Part shown: positions 19,050-27,908 of the stretch, in pieces
Position numbering within the stretch: the stretch's first letter is position 1
Layout of the letters: each line of letters begins with the position of its first letter
Origin: AP-15 sp963785565
Lineage (GTDB): Bacteria; Pseudomonadota; Alphaproteobacteria; ATCC43930; CGMCC-115725
NCBI GenBank assembly: GCA_963785565.1
Contig: CAWAVV010000005.1
Span: 496,001 to 560,000, forward strand
Length of the DNA stretch: 64,000 nt
Direction of reading: 5' to 3'
The notes under the pieces: model-generated
What the model was told of the DNA's origin: nothing
Databases searched by the model: none
The model's input: the letters and a program-made list of their open reading frames with translations, nothing else
Translations under genes and position numbers: made by a program

Positions 19050-19200
19050 CTGAATCACTCCTGTGGCTGTGACCCGCTTGCCCTTGGGACAAAGAAAATA
19101 TCACCGAATACGCCCGGCTGCGCTCGGTTTGAGCCGGTCTGGACGCTTGGTCGACGATATCGTATCTTCATAGACAGATATTTTCTGCCAAGGTTAACCG

Positions 19201-19455
19201 ATGGCCCTGAACATCAAGGACCCGGCGACAGAAAAATTCGTCCGCGAACTCGCCGCAGCAGCCGGAGAATCGGTTACGACCGCCGTGCGCAGAGCCGCCG
19301 AAGAACGTTTGCAGCGGGTTCGCCTGCGGCATGGTGGCCGCCGCCTCGCCGCCGAAATCCTTGAGATCGGCAAGCGTTGCGCAGCCTTGCCCGATCTCGA
19401 TACCCGCTCGGCGGACGAAATTCTCGGCTATGACGAGCACGGGCTGCCGTGCTGA
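19201..19455 (+). CDS. vapB: VapB-type antitoxin (PSK family)
   Basis: The 84-residue antitoxin starts with MALNIKDPATEKFVRELA and continues with the GESVTTAVRRAAEERL helix typical of the PSK/Rv0623 VapB group. Its stop overlaps the vapC start (TGATG). A short imperfect inverted repeat, TATCT and AGATA 8 bases apart at 19163-19180, lies in the promoter region and could be the operator. Confidence 0.92.
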   Translation: MALNIKDPATEKFVRELAAAAGESVTTAVRRAAEERLQRVRLRHGGRRLAAEILEIGKRCAALPDLDTRSADEILGYDEHGLPC

Positions 19456-19865
19456 TGGTCATCGACAGCTCGGCAATTGTCGCGGTGCTGCTGAACGAGA
19501 AAGACGCGGCCCAAATCGCCCAGGCGATCGAGGTCGCCTCGCAGCGCCTGCTATCGGCGGCAAACCTGCTGGAGGCCTCGATCGTAATCGAGAGCCGCAA
19601 GGGCGAATCCGGCGGCCGCGAGCTCGATTTGCTGATCTATCGGGCCGCGATCGAGATTGTCTCGGTCGACCAAGACCAGGCCGAGACCGCCCGTATCGCC
19701 TGGCGCCGCTTTGGCAAGGGTCGGCATCCCGCCGGGCTGAATTATGGAGATTGTTTTGCCTATGCTCTGGCAAAGAGCAGGGGCTTGCCGCTGCTGTTTC
19801 ATGGCGACGATTTCGCGCAAACCGACATCGATGCGGTTCCACTCCTGCCGGACCCGACACGATGA
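19455..19865 (+). CDS. vapC: VapC PIN-domain ribonuclease toxin
   Basis: The 136-residue PIN-domain RNase has the acidic tetrad: Asp in VIDSSAIV, Glu in LEASIVIESR, Asp in LNYGDCFAYALA and a C-terminal Asp in FHGDDFAQTD. ATG at 19455 is chosen over GTG at 19449 because it makes the classical one-base TGATG overlap with vapB. Intact and probably active. Confidence 0.94.
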   Translation: MVIDSSAIVAVLLNEKDAAQIAQAIEVASQRLLSAANLLEASIVIESRKGESGGRELDLLIYRAAIEIVSVDQDQAETARIAWRRFGKGRHPAGLNYGDCFAYALAKSRGLPLLFHGDDFAQTDIDAVPLLPDPTR

Positions 19866-19954
19866 TGGTGTCGAGGGTGACCAAATGCTGGCGTCGCCTT
19901 CTTCGGTCTCGCCGGCGAGCCCGGCCGACTCATGTGCCGGGGCATTCCTTCCTC

Positions 19955-20197
19955 CTATTCGATCACCTCGTCGGCCTGAGCCAGCAATGCAGGCGGTACA
20001 GTGAGGCCGAGCGCCTTTGCGGTCTTCAGATTGACGCCCAACTCATAATGCGTCGGTCCCTGGATCGGCAGCTCGCGCACCGCCACGTCGCCGCGCGCGC
20101 CGACATCGGCGACGATGCTTTCGATAGTGGCGCGGGTCTTGGCATCAGTTTCTTCGTTCTGGCCACAAAGTGCAACTTTCTCGATGTGGAGGGCCAC
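19955..20197 (-). pseudogene. Chimeric fragment: hisD-like N terminus joined to the C-terminal tail of an ABC solute-binding protein
   Basis: Residues 1 to about 43 (MALHIEKVALCGQNEETDAK onward, ending GDVAVREL) align with residues 1-45 of the HisD paralogue encoded just upstream. From residue about 47 to the end (THYELGVNLKTAKALGLTVP, then ADEVIE) the protein aligns with the C-terminal tail of the ABC_sub_bind protein at 53537-54496. Both bodies are missing. It looks like a deletion scar that fused two genes in frame, leaving an 80-residue open frame with no plausible activity. Confidence 0.75.
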
Positions 20198-20371
20198 TCG
20201 TTTTCTTCAAATTTTCACCGGTGTGGCACAGTGGAAGGTTCAGTTATTGCAAAGGAAGCCGAGAGTCCGCAAAGCGCGCTACGCACCGATGGTGAATTCG
20301 GCGTCCTTGACACGGATGGCCCTGCGCCCGCACCATTCCCACATCTTAAGGGTAGATCTGGGGACGGATGA

Positions 20372-20587
20372 ATGAGTAGGGACATCAAAAAAGCGATATT
20401 GCAAGTGTACCATCGAACGATCGCGGAAGCACGATCCGATCTGGAATTGCTCGTATCCAGTAGCCAAAAGTTTGGCAGACAGTCCACGTCTGGGGGAAAA
20501 TGGGAAGATCTGAAGCTGTGCGAGATTGCACGTCTCCAAGGAACCATCGCCGAATACGAGGCGCTTGTCGCTCAGCACGCCGCTTGA
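20372..20587 (+). CDS. Hypothetical 71-residue protein
   Basis: The small charged helical protein begins SRDIKKAILQVYHRTIAEAR and continues with a Lys/Glu-rich helix. It is not recognised. GC content is lower than that of the flanking genes, suggesting transfer. The ATG has a weak GGACGGATGA upstream. It lies between the hisD chimera and a small lipoprotein gene, in a stretch of otherwise degenerate DNA. Confidence 0.5.
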   Translation: MSRDIKKAILQVYHRTIAEARSDLELLVSSSQKFGRQSTSGGKWEDLKLCEIARLQGTIAEYEALVAQHAA

Positions 20588-20656
20588 CGGATTCGTCATT
20601 TCCAAGGCCGCAAGGTGAGCAGCGGCGCAATTTTCAAACGGAGACGATGCCGGACG

Positions 20657-20924
20657 ATGCGGCACGTGCTACCTAGCATTGCGATTCTTCTCGTTGTGTC
20701 AGGCTGTGCGACTGGTCCCCTCCGTATGGCAGAAAGTCGGCGCATCCGATATTGACCTCAAGCACGATAGGTATGAGTGCAGCCAAGAGTCTCGTGTAGG
20801 ATCGGTGACAGGAACGGATGAGACCCGCGTGTTTTTCTATGGCGAGAACAAGCTAAACCAAACCGAAGCAAACCGTCTTTATCAGATGTGCATGGAAGCG
20901 CGGGGCTGGTCTGCTGTCGAATAG
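20657..20924 (+). CDS. Small lipoprotein, frameshifted
   Basis: Frame 2 from ATG 20657 gives a signal peptide with lipobox (VVSGCATG). Frame 3 gives the rest, WQKVGASDIDLKHDRYECSQ and a C-terminal NRLYQMCMEARGW. One extra C in the CCCC at 20717-20720 separates them; without it a continuous 88-residue protein results. The WQK...CSQ...YxxCMxxRGW pattern is that of small envelope lipoproteins common in alphaproteobacteria. Function unknown. Confidence 0.7.
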
Positions 20925-21030
20925 CGCAAGTGAGTATCACTGCCATTCAAGCAACCCGGCCTTTTGCAAACTAAGACCGTCACCGAAGCGCTACGCTTTC
21001 GCCGCCTGCGCTCCTGTGGTGAACTAGTTA

Positions 21031-21789
21031 CTACCACGCGGTCCAGCCGCCGTCGGCGAGCAGCGAGGAGCCGGTGACGAGCGAGGCGGCCGGCGAGGCG
21101 AGGAAGATGACCGCCTGTGCTACTTCCTCGACCGTGCCGCCGCGGCCGAGCGGGATGCGGTCGAGGATCCATTTGCGGGTTTCGGGGTCGTCGAAAAACG
21201 GTTGCGTCAGCGGTGTCAGCACAAAAGTCGGGGCGATCGAGACAACGCGCACGCCCTTTGGCGCCAGCTCGACCGCCATTGCCTTGGTCAGCCCTTCGAT
21301 GGCGTGCTTGGTCATGACATAGACGGTGCGGTCGCGCTCGGAGCCGACATGGCCCATCTGCGAGGACATGTTGATGATGACGCCCTCGCCCTGGACGACC
21401 ATCCGCCGCGCCGCTGCCTGCGCCACTAGAAACGCCGCGCGGACGTTCAGCGTCAGCAACCGGTCGAGGGTCTCCTCATCGACTTCGAGAAACGGCTGCG
21501 GGCGGTTGAGCCCGGCGTTGTTGACCAGGATGTCGAGCCGGCCGAGCCGGGCGATCGTGTCGCGCATTACTGCGCTGTCGGTCACATCGAGCGGCCGCAC
21601 CTGCGCCCGTCCGCCGGATTCCGCGATTTCGTGCGCCACGGTGTCAAGCTCGCTCGGCGTTCGGCTGACCAGGACCAGTTCGGCCCCAGCCGCCGCGAGG
21701 GCCAGCGCGACGGCGCGGCCGATCCCACGCCCGGCGCCGGTGACCAGCGCGGTTTTGCCGTCGAGACGGAAGGGCCGCTCGACCTCCAT
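21031..21789 (-). CDS. Short-chain dehydrogenase/reductase
   Basis: The 252-residue classical SDR has a TGAGRGIG cofactor motif, NNAG, catalytic Ser in NMSSQMGHVG, and YVMTK active site. It ends in the usual LLADGGWTAW. Arg residues after the GxxxGxG strand favour NADP(H). It is most like gluconate 5-dehydrogenase or 3-oxoacyl reductases, but the substrate is unknown. Five bases separate it from the truncated dctP gene upstream; SDR-TRAP pairing suggests import and oxidation of a sugar acid or polyol. Confidence 0.9.
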   Translation of the reverse strand: MEVERPFRLDGKTALVTGAGRGIGRAVALALAAAGAELVLVSRTPSELDTVAHEIAESGGRAQVRPLDVTDSAVMRDTIARLGRLDILVNNAGLNRPQPFLEVDEETLDRLLTLNVRAAFLVAQAAARRMVVQGEGVIINMSSQMGHVGSERDRTVYVMTKHAIEGLTKAMAVELAPKGVRVVSIAPTFVLTPLTQPFFDDPETRKWILDRIPLGRGGTVEEVAQAVIFLASPAASLVTGSSLLADGGWTAW

Positions 21790-21794
21790 CCGCG

Positions 21795-22217
21795 TCAGCC
21801 TTTGATCTCACCCGCATAAGACTCGAGCAGCCGCCATGCCGCGGGGCCGGCTCTCTCGCGCCAACGCGCGTAAAATGGGCCGAGCGCCGCTCGAAAGCTT
21901 TCGGTGTCCGCAGTGTTGACCTTCATGCCGCGGCGCTCCAGCTCCGCGGCGCCGGCGGCGTTGATCGCTTCGGTGTCCTGGCGTTGCAGCAACGCAAATA
22001 TTTCGGCGTTATGTTCGACGACCTCCTGGATGTCCCGCGGTAGGGCGGCCCAGGCATCGGAATTGGCGAGCAGGGTGAAGCCCGACCACCAATGGCTGGT
22101 CAGGCTCAGATAATTTTGCACCTCGTAGAGCTTCAGCGACAATACGACGCCGAGCGGGTCGCTCTGGCCGTCGAACCGGCGCTCCTTGAGCGCATCGTAC
22201 ATCTGGTTGATAGGTAT
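21795..22217 (-). pseudogene. TRAP transporter solute-binding protein DctP, C-terminal fragment
   Basis: From about IPINQMYDALKERRFDGQSD to the end, the frame matches the last third of a DctP-type periplasmic binding protein, including the VQNYLSLTSHWWSGF segment. The N-terminal two thirds and signal peptide are absent. At about 22210-22220 the sequence changes abruptly to the lower-GC ATPase gene on the same strand, marking a recombination or insertion breakpoint. No DctQ/DctM genes are adjacent. Confidence 0.85.
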
Positions 22218-23217
22218 TATATTTTCGAGCTCTCTTTCTCGCTCCCTCGACCAGCAAGCCGTAATATGTTTGTAGTTGGCCGTATTTTGTGCTCGCAACA
22301 TTAAAAATTGCATTGTTAATCGCAGTTATTGTGAGCTTCGGTCCATATGTTTTGTCCAAGGTTGAGCTTTCAACTTCGTTCAATCCCAAATCCGCGAAGA
22401 TTTGTCCTGCAACCTGTTGGACTATTATGGGGAGGCCCATTGATTCCTTTGGAATCTCGTTCAGCATGGCTGTCTGATGGGCGAAGCCAATGCCCAAATG
22501 CTTCAGGCCTTGCTGCAATATTTTGCTCAGATCGGTGGTGGCCCATTGCGCAATGTCGATGTGACATAGACGCCCGAGCAAATCTCGATTTGCGTTTGCA
22601 ATATCGATAGCGTGATGCGTTGTACCGATAACGATAACAGAAACTGCTTCATCGACAAAAACCTTCCATTGCTGGAAAATAATCTGCTGTACTTCGGGTG
22701 TCAGGTAGTGGAAATCTTCGACGACCAAAACGACTGGTAAGGTTTTAAGAATAGGGACAAGGTGTCCGGGCGACGGGTTAGCCAAAATTGCCTCGCGGAT
22801 CTCGCCTTCGGATCGCGCAGATTTAATGCCAACTGACGCCTCGCCCGTAAGTCCAGCAAGCCACCTCCAGCCAAATTGTCCAGAGAACTTTCCACCCGCA
22901 GATGTTTCAACTCCAACTGACGTCGTGTGCTGCTTGACAACGTCAAAGTTAACTCCTTCAAGTCCGCGCCGCCAAAACTGTTCATCAGATAGAGTACCAT
23001 CGCACCGTATTGGAAGAGGCAATAATTTCTTTTCCTCTAGAACCTTTTTATATAGCGTTGTTTTGCCAGTTTTGGAAGGCCCCGTTAACAGACACAATTG
23101 ACCCTTCACATCGAGCGCACCCGACAGAAGGCGTTCGTATTTTCCCTCGTCTCTACGGACATAGGTGATAGTGGGCTGCCCTATCGATTGGAATACCTCG
23201 GAGATTTGTATTTTCAC
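22009..23217 (-). CDS. P-loop ATPase (AAA/STAND-like) of unknown role, 3' end fused into dctP
   Basis: The ATP-binding protein has Walker A (GPSKTGKTTLYKK), Walker B (LVVEDFHYLTPE) and a sensor-like IVIGTTHHAID. It resembles AAA_16/ATPase_2-type proteins often found in mobile or defence contexts. GTG at 23217 is preferred, with an AAAAGGGGG site just upstream; the open frame itself starts at 23256. Base composition is clearly lower in GC than both sides. The native frame probably ended soon after ARKYNT; the last 65-70 residues are translated from dctP DNA in another frame, so the 3' end is likely lost. No partner gene is recognisable. Confidence 0.7.
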   Translation of the reverse strand: MKIQISEVFQSIGQPTITYVRRDEGKYERLLSGALDVKGQLCLLTGPSKTGKTTLYKKVLEEKKLLPLPIRCDGTLSDEQFWRRGLEGVNFDVVKQHTTSVGVETSAGGKFSGQFGWRWLAGLTGEASVGIKSARSEGEIREAILANPSPGHLVPILKTLPVVLVVEDFHYLTPEVQQIIFQQWKVFVDEAVSVIVIGTTHHAIDIANANRDLLGRLCHIDIAQWATTDLSKILQQGLKHLGIGFAHQTAMLNEIPKESMGLPIIVQQVAGQIFADLGLNEVESSTLDKTYGPKLTITAINNAIFNVASTKYGQLQTYYGLLVEGARKRARKYNTYQPDVRCAQGAPVRRPERPARRRIVAEALRGAKLSEPDQPLVVGLHPARQFRCLGRPTAGHPGGRRT

Positions 23218-23325
23218 GATGACCCCCTTTTTAAACCAGGGCGGTTGCCTCGGCATTACCAGCTCAACGTATTATAGCGCCACCACGCCGAGCTGCCACA
23301 ACTCGGTGAAGTTGTCCTGGACACG

Positions 23326-24294
23326 TTAGTTTGGCACCCAAGCCGCGGCTCGGATCTCGCCAAATTCGCGGCCGATTTTACGCCAGGACGCGCCGGCATC
23401 CTCGGTGACGTAGACCTCGCCGAACAGGCTGAACGCCACGATGCGGTCGGGGTCGGCGGGATGCGTGGCGAGCCCCCAGACGGTGGCATTTGGCTGGGCC
23501 GGGAGCGGCAGGATCTCCCAGGTCTCACCGAAGTTTGCGGTGCGGAGCACGTGGCCCTTTTCACCCGTCGTGGTCTCGCCGCAGCCGGCGAACAGCACGC
23601 CGGGGTCATCGGCTTTGACTGCCATGCCGCGGGCATAGGGCAGCGGCCATTTCTCCTTGATGCCCAAGGGCTCCCAGCTCTCGCCCAGATTGTCGCTGAC
23701 AAACACTTCGCGCGCCGTGCTGGCGTATAGGCGCTTGGGCTGCGTCGCCGCGATCGTCACGGCGTGGATATCCGGATCGTACAAACCCGTCTCGAGGTGC
23801 GTCCACGTGTCCCCGCCGTCGCGGCTGCGGAAGACGCCATCGATTTCCACTCCGGCCCAGACCATACGATGATCGTCGGGGTCGACGACGAGGCTGGTCA
23901 CGAAGGCCTCGCCGATCGAACACTCGCGGGCGGCGTCTATCGCCAATTTCTCCCACCGCCGTCCGCCGTCGCGCGAGCGATAAACCCCGGACGGGCGCGT
24001 GCCGGCAAAGAGAATATCGGGATCGACCGGGTCGATGGCGAGCGACCAGACCGTTGGGAGACAGTTATTGGCGGCAAGCCGCTCCCAGCGCGCCCCGCTG
24101 TCGCGGCTCACGAACAAGCCGGTGTCGCCGCCTGCAAAAACGGTGTGCGCCTCTTTGGGATGTACGGTCAGCGCTTGAATGCGGCTGTTGAGCGGGAATG
24201 GCTTGCGATGCCGTGTCCACGATTGTCCGGCATCCGGGCTGTGCCACACACCCCAGCCAGCAGTACCAAGACATATACTATAGTCCGTTGCCAT
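23326..24294 (-). CDS. BNR/Asp-box repeat beta-propeller protein
   Basis: The 322-residue protein contains about six Asp-box repeats (S-x-D-x-G-x-(S/T)-W), for example SPDAGQSW, SRDSGARW, SRDGGRRW, SRDGGDTW, SDNLGESW and TEDAGASW. It should form a sialidase-like or VPS10-like beta-propeller. No signal peptide is visible, so it is probably cytosolic. No catalytic sialidase residues are evident. After the TAA the same frame stays open for 16 codons to a second stop at the edge of the ATPase gene, which may be a remnant. Confidence 0.87.
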   Translation of the reverse strand: MATDYSICLGTAGWGVWHSPDAGQSWTRHRKPFPLNSRIQALTVHPKEAHTVFAGGDTGLFVSRDSGARWERLAANNCLPTVWSLAIDPVDPDILFAGTRPSGVYRSRDGGRRWEKLAIDAARECSIGEAFVTSLVVDPDDHRMVWAGVEIDGVFRSRDGGDTWTHLETGLYDPDIHAVTIAATQPKRLYASTAREVFVSDNLGESWEPLGIKEKWPLPYARGMAVKADDPGVLFAGCGETTTGEKGHVLRTANFGETWEILPLPAQPNATVWGLATHPADPDRIVAFSLFGEVYVTEDAGASWRKIGREFGEIRAAAWVPN

Positions 24295-24383
24295 ACGCTG
24301 CCTCCCTCACCCCGATAGGCCCACTAAGGAGCACCAGTGTTTAGGCTCGATCAGAAGATTCACCCCGAGTCTGCCCATATCGT

Positions 24384-24440
24384 CTTCCCGGCGAAGCCGG
24401 GATCCATCTCAGCGATGGGCACCGGCCTTCGCCGGTATGG
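24384..24440. repeat. REP-like palindromic pair
   Basis: TCCCGGCGAAGCCGGGATCC and, 20 bases on, ACCGGCCTTCGCCGGT form two GC-rich hairpins in opposite orientation. They are degenerate relatives of the CCGGCGAAAGCCGG units inside the 214-bp elements further along. It lies in the 195-bp gap between two minus-strand genes; no other feature is visible there. Confidence 0.6.
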
Positions 24441-24489
24441 CGAGGCGGCTGGCAGCTGGCGAATCAGGTGATTGACTCTGAGCACCGGG

Positions 24490-25332
24490 CTAATTTTTCT
24501 TCGGCGACCAGCCGTAGGCCTTGGCGCAGGCGCCGCACATCAGCATTGCCCGCTCGGCATCGCTCAGGCGGTCGGTCTTCAGGAAAGGCTCGACCGCCTG
24601 CTCGTAATTGACGACGGCGAACGCGCGCGTCCAGTCCGTGCCCCACAAGCAGCGCTCGAAACCCCAGGCGTCGAACACGCGGGCAAGCGGGTCCCAGATG
24701 TCCGGGAACGGATACGGCTCGCGCGACAATGTGCAGGCGCCGCTGACCTTGATCACCGCGTTCGGGCGCTTGGCGAGCTCCAGCACCTTCGGGAGGTCGG
24801 CCCAGGGCTGAGGCGGCGCGGGGGGCACGCGCGGCTGCAAGATGCCGAGATGGTCGATGATGAAGCGTGTCTCGGGATGGCGATCAATCAGCGCGGCGCC
24901 CGCGTCCACATTGCCCCAGAACAGGACGTTGACCGGAAAATCGTGGCGAGCGGCCGCGCGCGCGATCCGGTCGAGCCCCGGGTCATCCGGCGCGCGGTTC
25001 GCCTCCCGCGTCAGCATGATGCGGACGCCTACCGCGCCCGGAACCTTCTTCCAGTCGGCGATGACATCGGCCACCCCAGGATCGTCCGGGTTGACCGGCT
25101 TGACGATGGCGAACCGGCCGGGATGGGCCCGCTGCACTTCCACCGCATAGCTCGCGTCGTACTGGTACATCGAAAACGCAGAGATGAAGATCGCGCCGTC
25201 GATGCCGAGTTTGTCCATCGCCGCCACCATCTCGTCGCCGGTGACGTGATCGGGCCAGTTCGGCACACTGTGCCAGGGTCGCTTTGGCGTATTCGCCTCA
25301 TACACATGGACCTGGGAATCGATGATCGTCAT
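24490..25332 (-). CDS. Amidohydrolase family 2 (TIM-barrel metal hydrolase)
   Basis: The 280-residue protein starts with TIIDSQVHVYE, has an internal FIIDHLGI histidine and a late GTDWTR aspartate, the ligands expected of Amidohydro_2 enzymes. This family includes lactonases such as 2-pyrone-4,6-dicarboxylate hydrolase and decarboxylases of aromatic acids. Length is normal. The neighbouring genes give no clear pathway. Confidence 0.88.
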   Translation of the reverse strand: MTIIDSQVHVYEANTPKRPWHSVPNWPDHVTGDEMVAAMDKLGIDGAIFISAFSMYQYDASYAVEVQRAHPGRFAIVKPVNPDDPGVADVIADWKKVPGAVGVRIMLTREANRAPDDPGLDRIARAAARHDFPVNVLFWGNVDAGAALIDRHPETRFIIDHLGILQPRVPPAPPQPWADLPKVLELAKRPNAVIKVSGACTLSREPYPFPDIWDPLARVFDAWGFERCLWGTDWTRAFAVVNYEQAVEPFLKTDRLSDAERAMLMCGACAKAYGWSPKKN

Positions 25333-25459
25333 CGGGAAAGCTCCTCCGTGTTACGCGAGTTTGGCTGTCACAGCAGGTTCGTGTCCAGAGGGCCCCAGCT
25401 TATGCGGGCGGCCATGCTTTTGTGGGCAGAACTTGGTCCCAATCGCCTGAGGCGATCGG

Positions 25460-26794
25460 TTACCGCATGTTGCCGGTGTGGCCGAGCGAGTAGCGTCCGG
25501 GTTGCGGCCAGACCGTCAGACCGTGTGGCTCTTTCCCGACCGGGATTTTCGTCACGGCGCCCGTCGTGGTGTCGATGTCGTAGACGACATTGTCGTAGCG
25601 CCCGGACAGCCACAGCTGTTTGCCGTCGGCGCTGACATTGCCCATATCGGGGCTGCCGCCCCCGGGGATCGGCCAGGTCTTTTCGACGGTCCGGGTGGCG
25701 AAATCGATGACCGCGATGCTGCCGGGGCCGTGCGGCGATCCGTGGACCTTGTGAGAGCCGCGGTTGGCGACATAGAGCCTGGCGCCATCGCGGCTCGGGT
25801 AGAGCCCGTGGGTGCCGATCCCGGTGTGGATAAAGCCGATCTTGGTAAAGCTGTCGCCATCGACGACAAACACCCCGTCGGCGCGCATGTCGGCGATGAA
25901 AAAGACTTTGCCGTCGGGCGAGATGCGGATGTCTTGCGGCATGCCCGACGCGTCGAGCTTTAGATAGCCAACCACCTTGCGGTCGACCATGTCGACCTTA
26001 ACCAGGCCGCCGCCGCGGAACTCGCAGGTAAAGATCGCATAACGCCCATCGATCGAGAAATCAGCGTGATTGACGCCAGAGCATCCCGGCGTCGGCAGCG
26101 ATTGCACCAGCTTCATCGTGTGAGGGTCGCGGAAATCGAGCCGTTTCAACCGCTCGGCGACGACGATCGCCGCCGTTCCGTCGGGCGTGAAATACATATT
26201 GTAGGGGTCGGCCAGCAAAATGCGCGAGCCGGGCGTGCCGGTCTTCGGGTCGATCGGCGTCAGGCTGCCGTCAGAGCGGCGGCGGCCGTTATTGGCGACC
26301 CACAAGGTTTGCAGGTCCCAGGACGGGATGACGTGCTGCGGCAGGAACCCCACCGGAAAACGATCGACCACTTTGCGGGTTGACGGATCGATCACATAGA
26401 CGTCGTTGGATTGCAGATTTGGCACATAGACGCGCGGCAGCGCGCCGGCCACGGCCGGGCTCAGCATGTTGGCCCCGGCCGCACTGTAGAGGTTGGCCGA
26501 GTTCAGGACCGGCGGCATTCCCGGTACGGTTTCGATCGACGCGGGGGCTGATGCCGCCGGCGGGCCCGCCGTCGCAGCCGGCACCAAGCGCGGCGCGGCG
26601 GCGGGAGCCGCGGCGGACTGCGCCACATGCACGAACGCCGCGGCAGCCGAGCACAGGCGCTCGAACCCGTCCGCTACGCCGCTCGCGGGCCATATCGGCA
26701 GTGCGCAAACTCCAGCGCCCAGCGCCAGAAATGGGACGACCCATAGGGCGATGCGGAACCAGCGGCGGATCGGCTGGTGCACGACTACCTCCAC
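25460..26794 (-). CDS. YVTN/YncE-like beta-propeller protein, membrane anchored
   Basis: The 444-residue protein has an N-terminal hydrophobic segment (about residues 14-35), a Pro/Ala-rich linker, then a seven-blade-type propeller with repeated (V/I)YVxN, (V/L)YVANRGSHKV and SPDGKV motifs. It should be periplasmic. Such YncE-like proteins often accompany PQQ or quinoprotein dehydrogenases, but none is present here. Confidence 0.85.
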   Translation of the reverse strand: MEVVVHQPIRRWFRIALWVVPFLALGAGVCALPIWPASGVADGFERLCSAAAAFVHVAQSAAAPAAAPRLVPAATAGPPAASAPASIETVPGMPPVLNSANLYSAAGANMLSPAVAGALPRVYVPNLQSNDVYVIDPSTRKVVDRFPVGFLPQHVIPSWDLQTLWVANNGRRRSDGSLTPIDPKTGTPGSRILLADPYNMYFTPDGTAAIVVAERLKRLDFRDPHTMKLVQSLPTPGCSGVNHADFSIDGRYAIFTCEFRGGGLVKVDMVDRKVVGYLKLDASGMPQDIRISPDGKVFFIADMRADGVFVVDGDSFTKIGFIHTGIGTHGLYPSRDGARLYVANRGSHKVHGSPHGPGSIAVIDFATRTVEKTWPIPGGGSPDMGNVSADGKQLWLSGRYDNVVYDIDTTTGAVTKIPVGKEPHGLTVWPQPGRYSLGHTGNMR

Positions 26795-26844
26795 GAAAGT
26801 GCCAATGAGTTAGGAGAAACGCAGACCGGCGCATACCCGCCGTT

Positions 26845-27639
26845 TCAGCGGTGGGTGACAGCGTCTCTAATCGTGGCGACGGTTCGCGACACAATCAGCT
26901 CGACGCCGAGCTGGCCGAGCGCGGCGCTCGAACGGCGCGGATCGCCGTGGGTCCCGTCGCCGGGTTTGGTCTCGGCCAACAGATCGGGGCGGACCAGGCT
27001 CGGATCGGCCGCCATCATCAGCGAGGTGTCGAGGAGCCCGGCATGGGACCCGATCTCGGCCTCGCTGTAGCCCTTGCTCTTGAGCAATTGGGCGAACTCG
27101 GTCTCGCTGGCGCGATAATATTCGGTCAGCGCATAGGCGCGCACCGGCGTCCCCGTCCATTCCCGATCGAGAAGCTGCGCCACCGCCTCGTCGGCCTTCT
27201 GATAGCCGCCGTGGTCGCCTAAAAAGACAATGTTGCGGAAGCCGGCGAGCTTGAAGCTCTTGGCGGCATATTCGAGGGTTTGCTCGAAAGCGCCTACAGG
27301 GACAGTGATTGTGCCGGGAAATTTCAGATGCCCTTCGGGGTGGTTGACGTCGCCCTCGGGCACATAGGCGATTACCGGCGCCACCAGCGCGTTGCCGAGC
27401 GCGCGGGCGATCTTGCCCGACAGCGCATGCACCCGCACATTGTGCTTGCCGAGCGCCATCTGCGGGCCGTTCTGCTCGGTCCCGCCGATCGGCACGAGTA
27501 TCGTCGTCTTACCTGCCTGGATGTCCGCCCGCAGCTCGGGCCAGGTCAAGTCTTCAAGATAGACGCTGGAGGCCGGCGCGGCATGCGCGGCAGCCATCCC
27601 CACCAGCAACAAGAGCGGAACAAGCAATCCCCTCGCCAT
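26845..27639 (-). CDS. Creatininase family protein with signal peptide
   Basis: The 264-residue protein has a clear cleavable signal peptide (LLVPLLLLVGMAAAHAAP), so it is exported. The creatininase fold shows VPIGGTEQNGPQMALGKH (metal Glu and His), GDHGGYQ and a later acidic TxPGDGTHGDPR region. The family hydrolyses creatinine or N-formyl and lactam substrates with two metals. Periplasmic location is unusual for classical creatininase but known for this subgroup. Confidence 0.87.
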   Translation of the reverse strand: MARGLLVPLLLLVGMAAAHAAPASSVYLEDLTWPELRADIQAGKTTILVPIGGTEQNGPQMALGKHNVRVHALSGKIARALGNALVAPVIAYVPEGDVNHPEGHLKFPGTITVPVGAFEQTLEYAAKSFKLAGFRNIVFLGDHGGYQKADEAVAQLLDREWTGTPVRAYALTEYYRASETEFAQLLKSKGYSEAEIGSHAGLLDTSLMMAADPSLVRPDLLAETKPGDGTHGDPRRSSAALGQLGVELIVSRTVATIRDAVTHR

Positions 27640-27908
27640 CAGCCGCTACCCCCCGGTGCCGGCAATTGCGCCGCAGTCGATTACCCCGATCCGGGAAGCC
27701 GGGCAACGACCGTCGCTGTCAGCCCGCCCGGTCGCCGCACTTCTCCCGAAGCGGCAAAGCCGCAATCAGCCGCAGGAATGACGGCAGGAAAATGGCGGCC
27801 AGACGAAGAAGCCGTTTTGCGGCAGTCGCCGTGGATCTTTGCCGGGTTCGCCGTCGACAGCGGAGCGAATCGGGCGCCGGCCATCGCTGTGGGGGAGGTC
27901 CGCGAGTG

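Noticed and set aside
19163..19180. TATCT-N8-AGATA as a vapBC-1 operator
   Set aside because: Arms of only five bases and no convincing -35/-10 spacing; mentioned under vapB but not listed as a site.
18240..19364. 374-residue plus-strand frame opposite hisD
   Set aside because: Antisense shadow; the minus-strand HisD shows clear family motifs.
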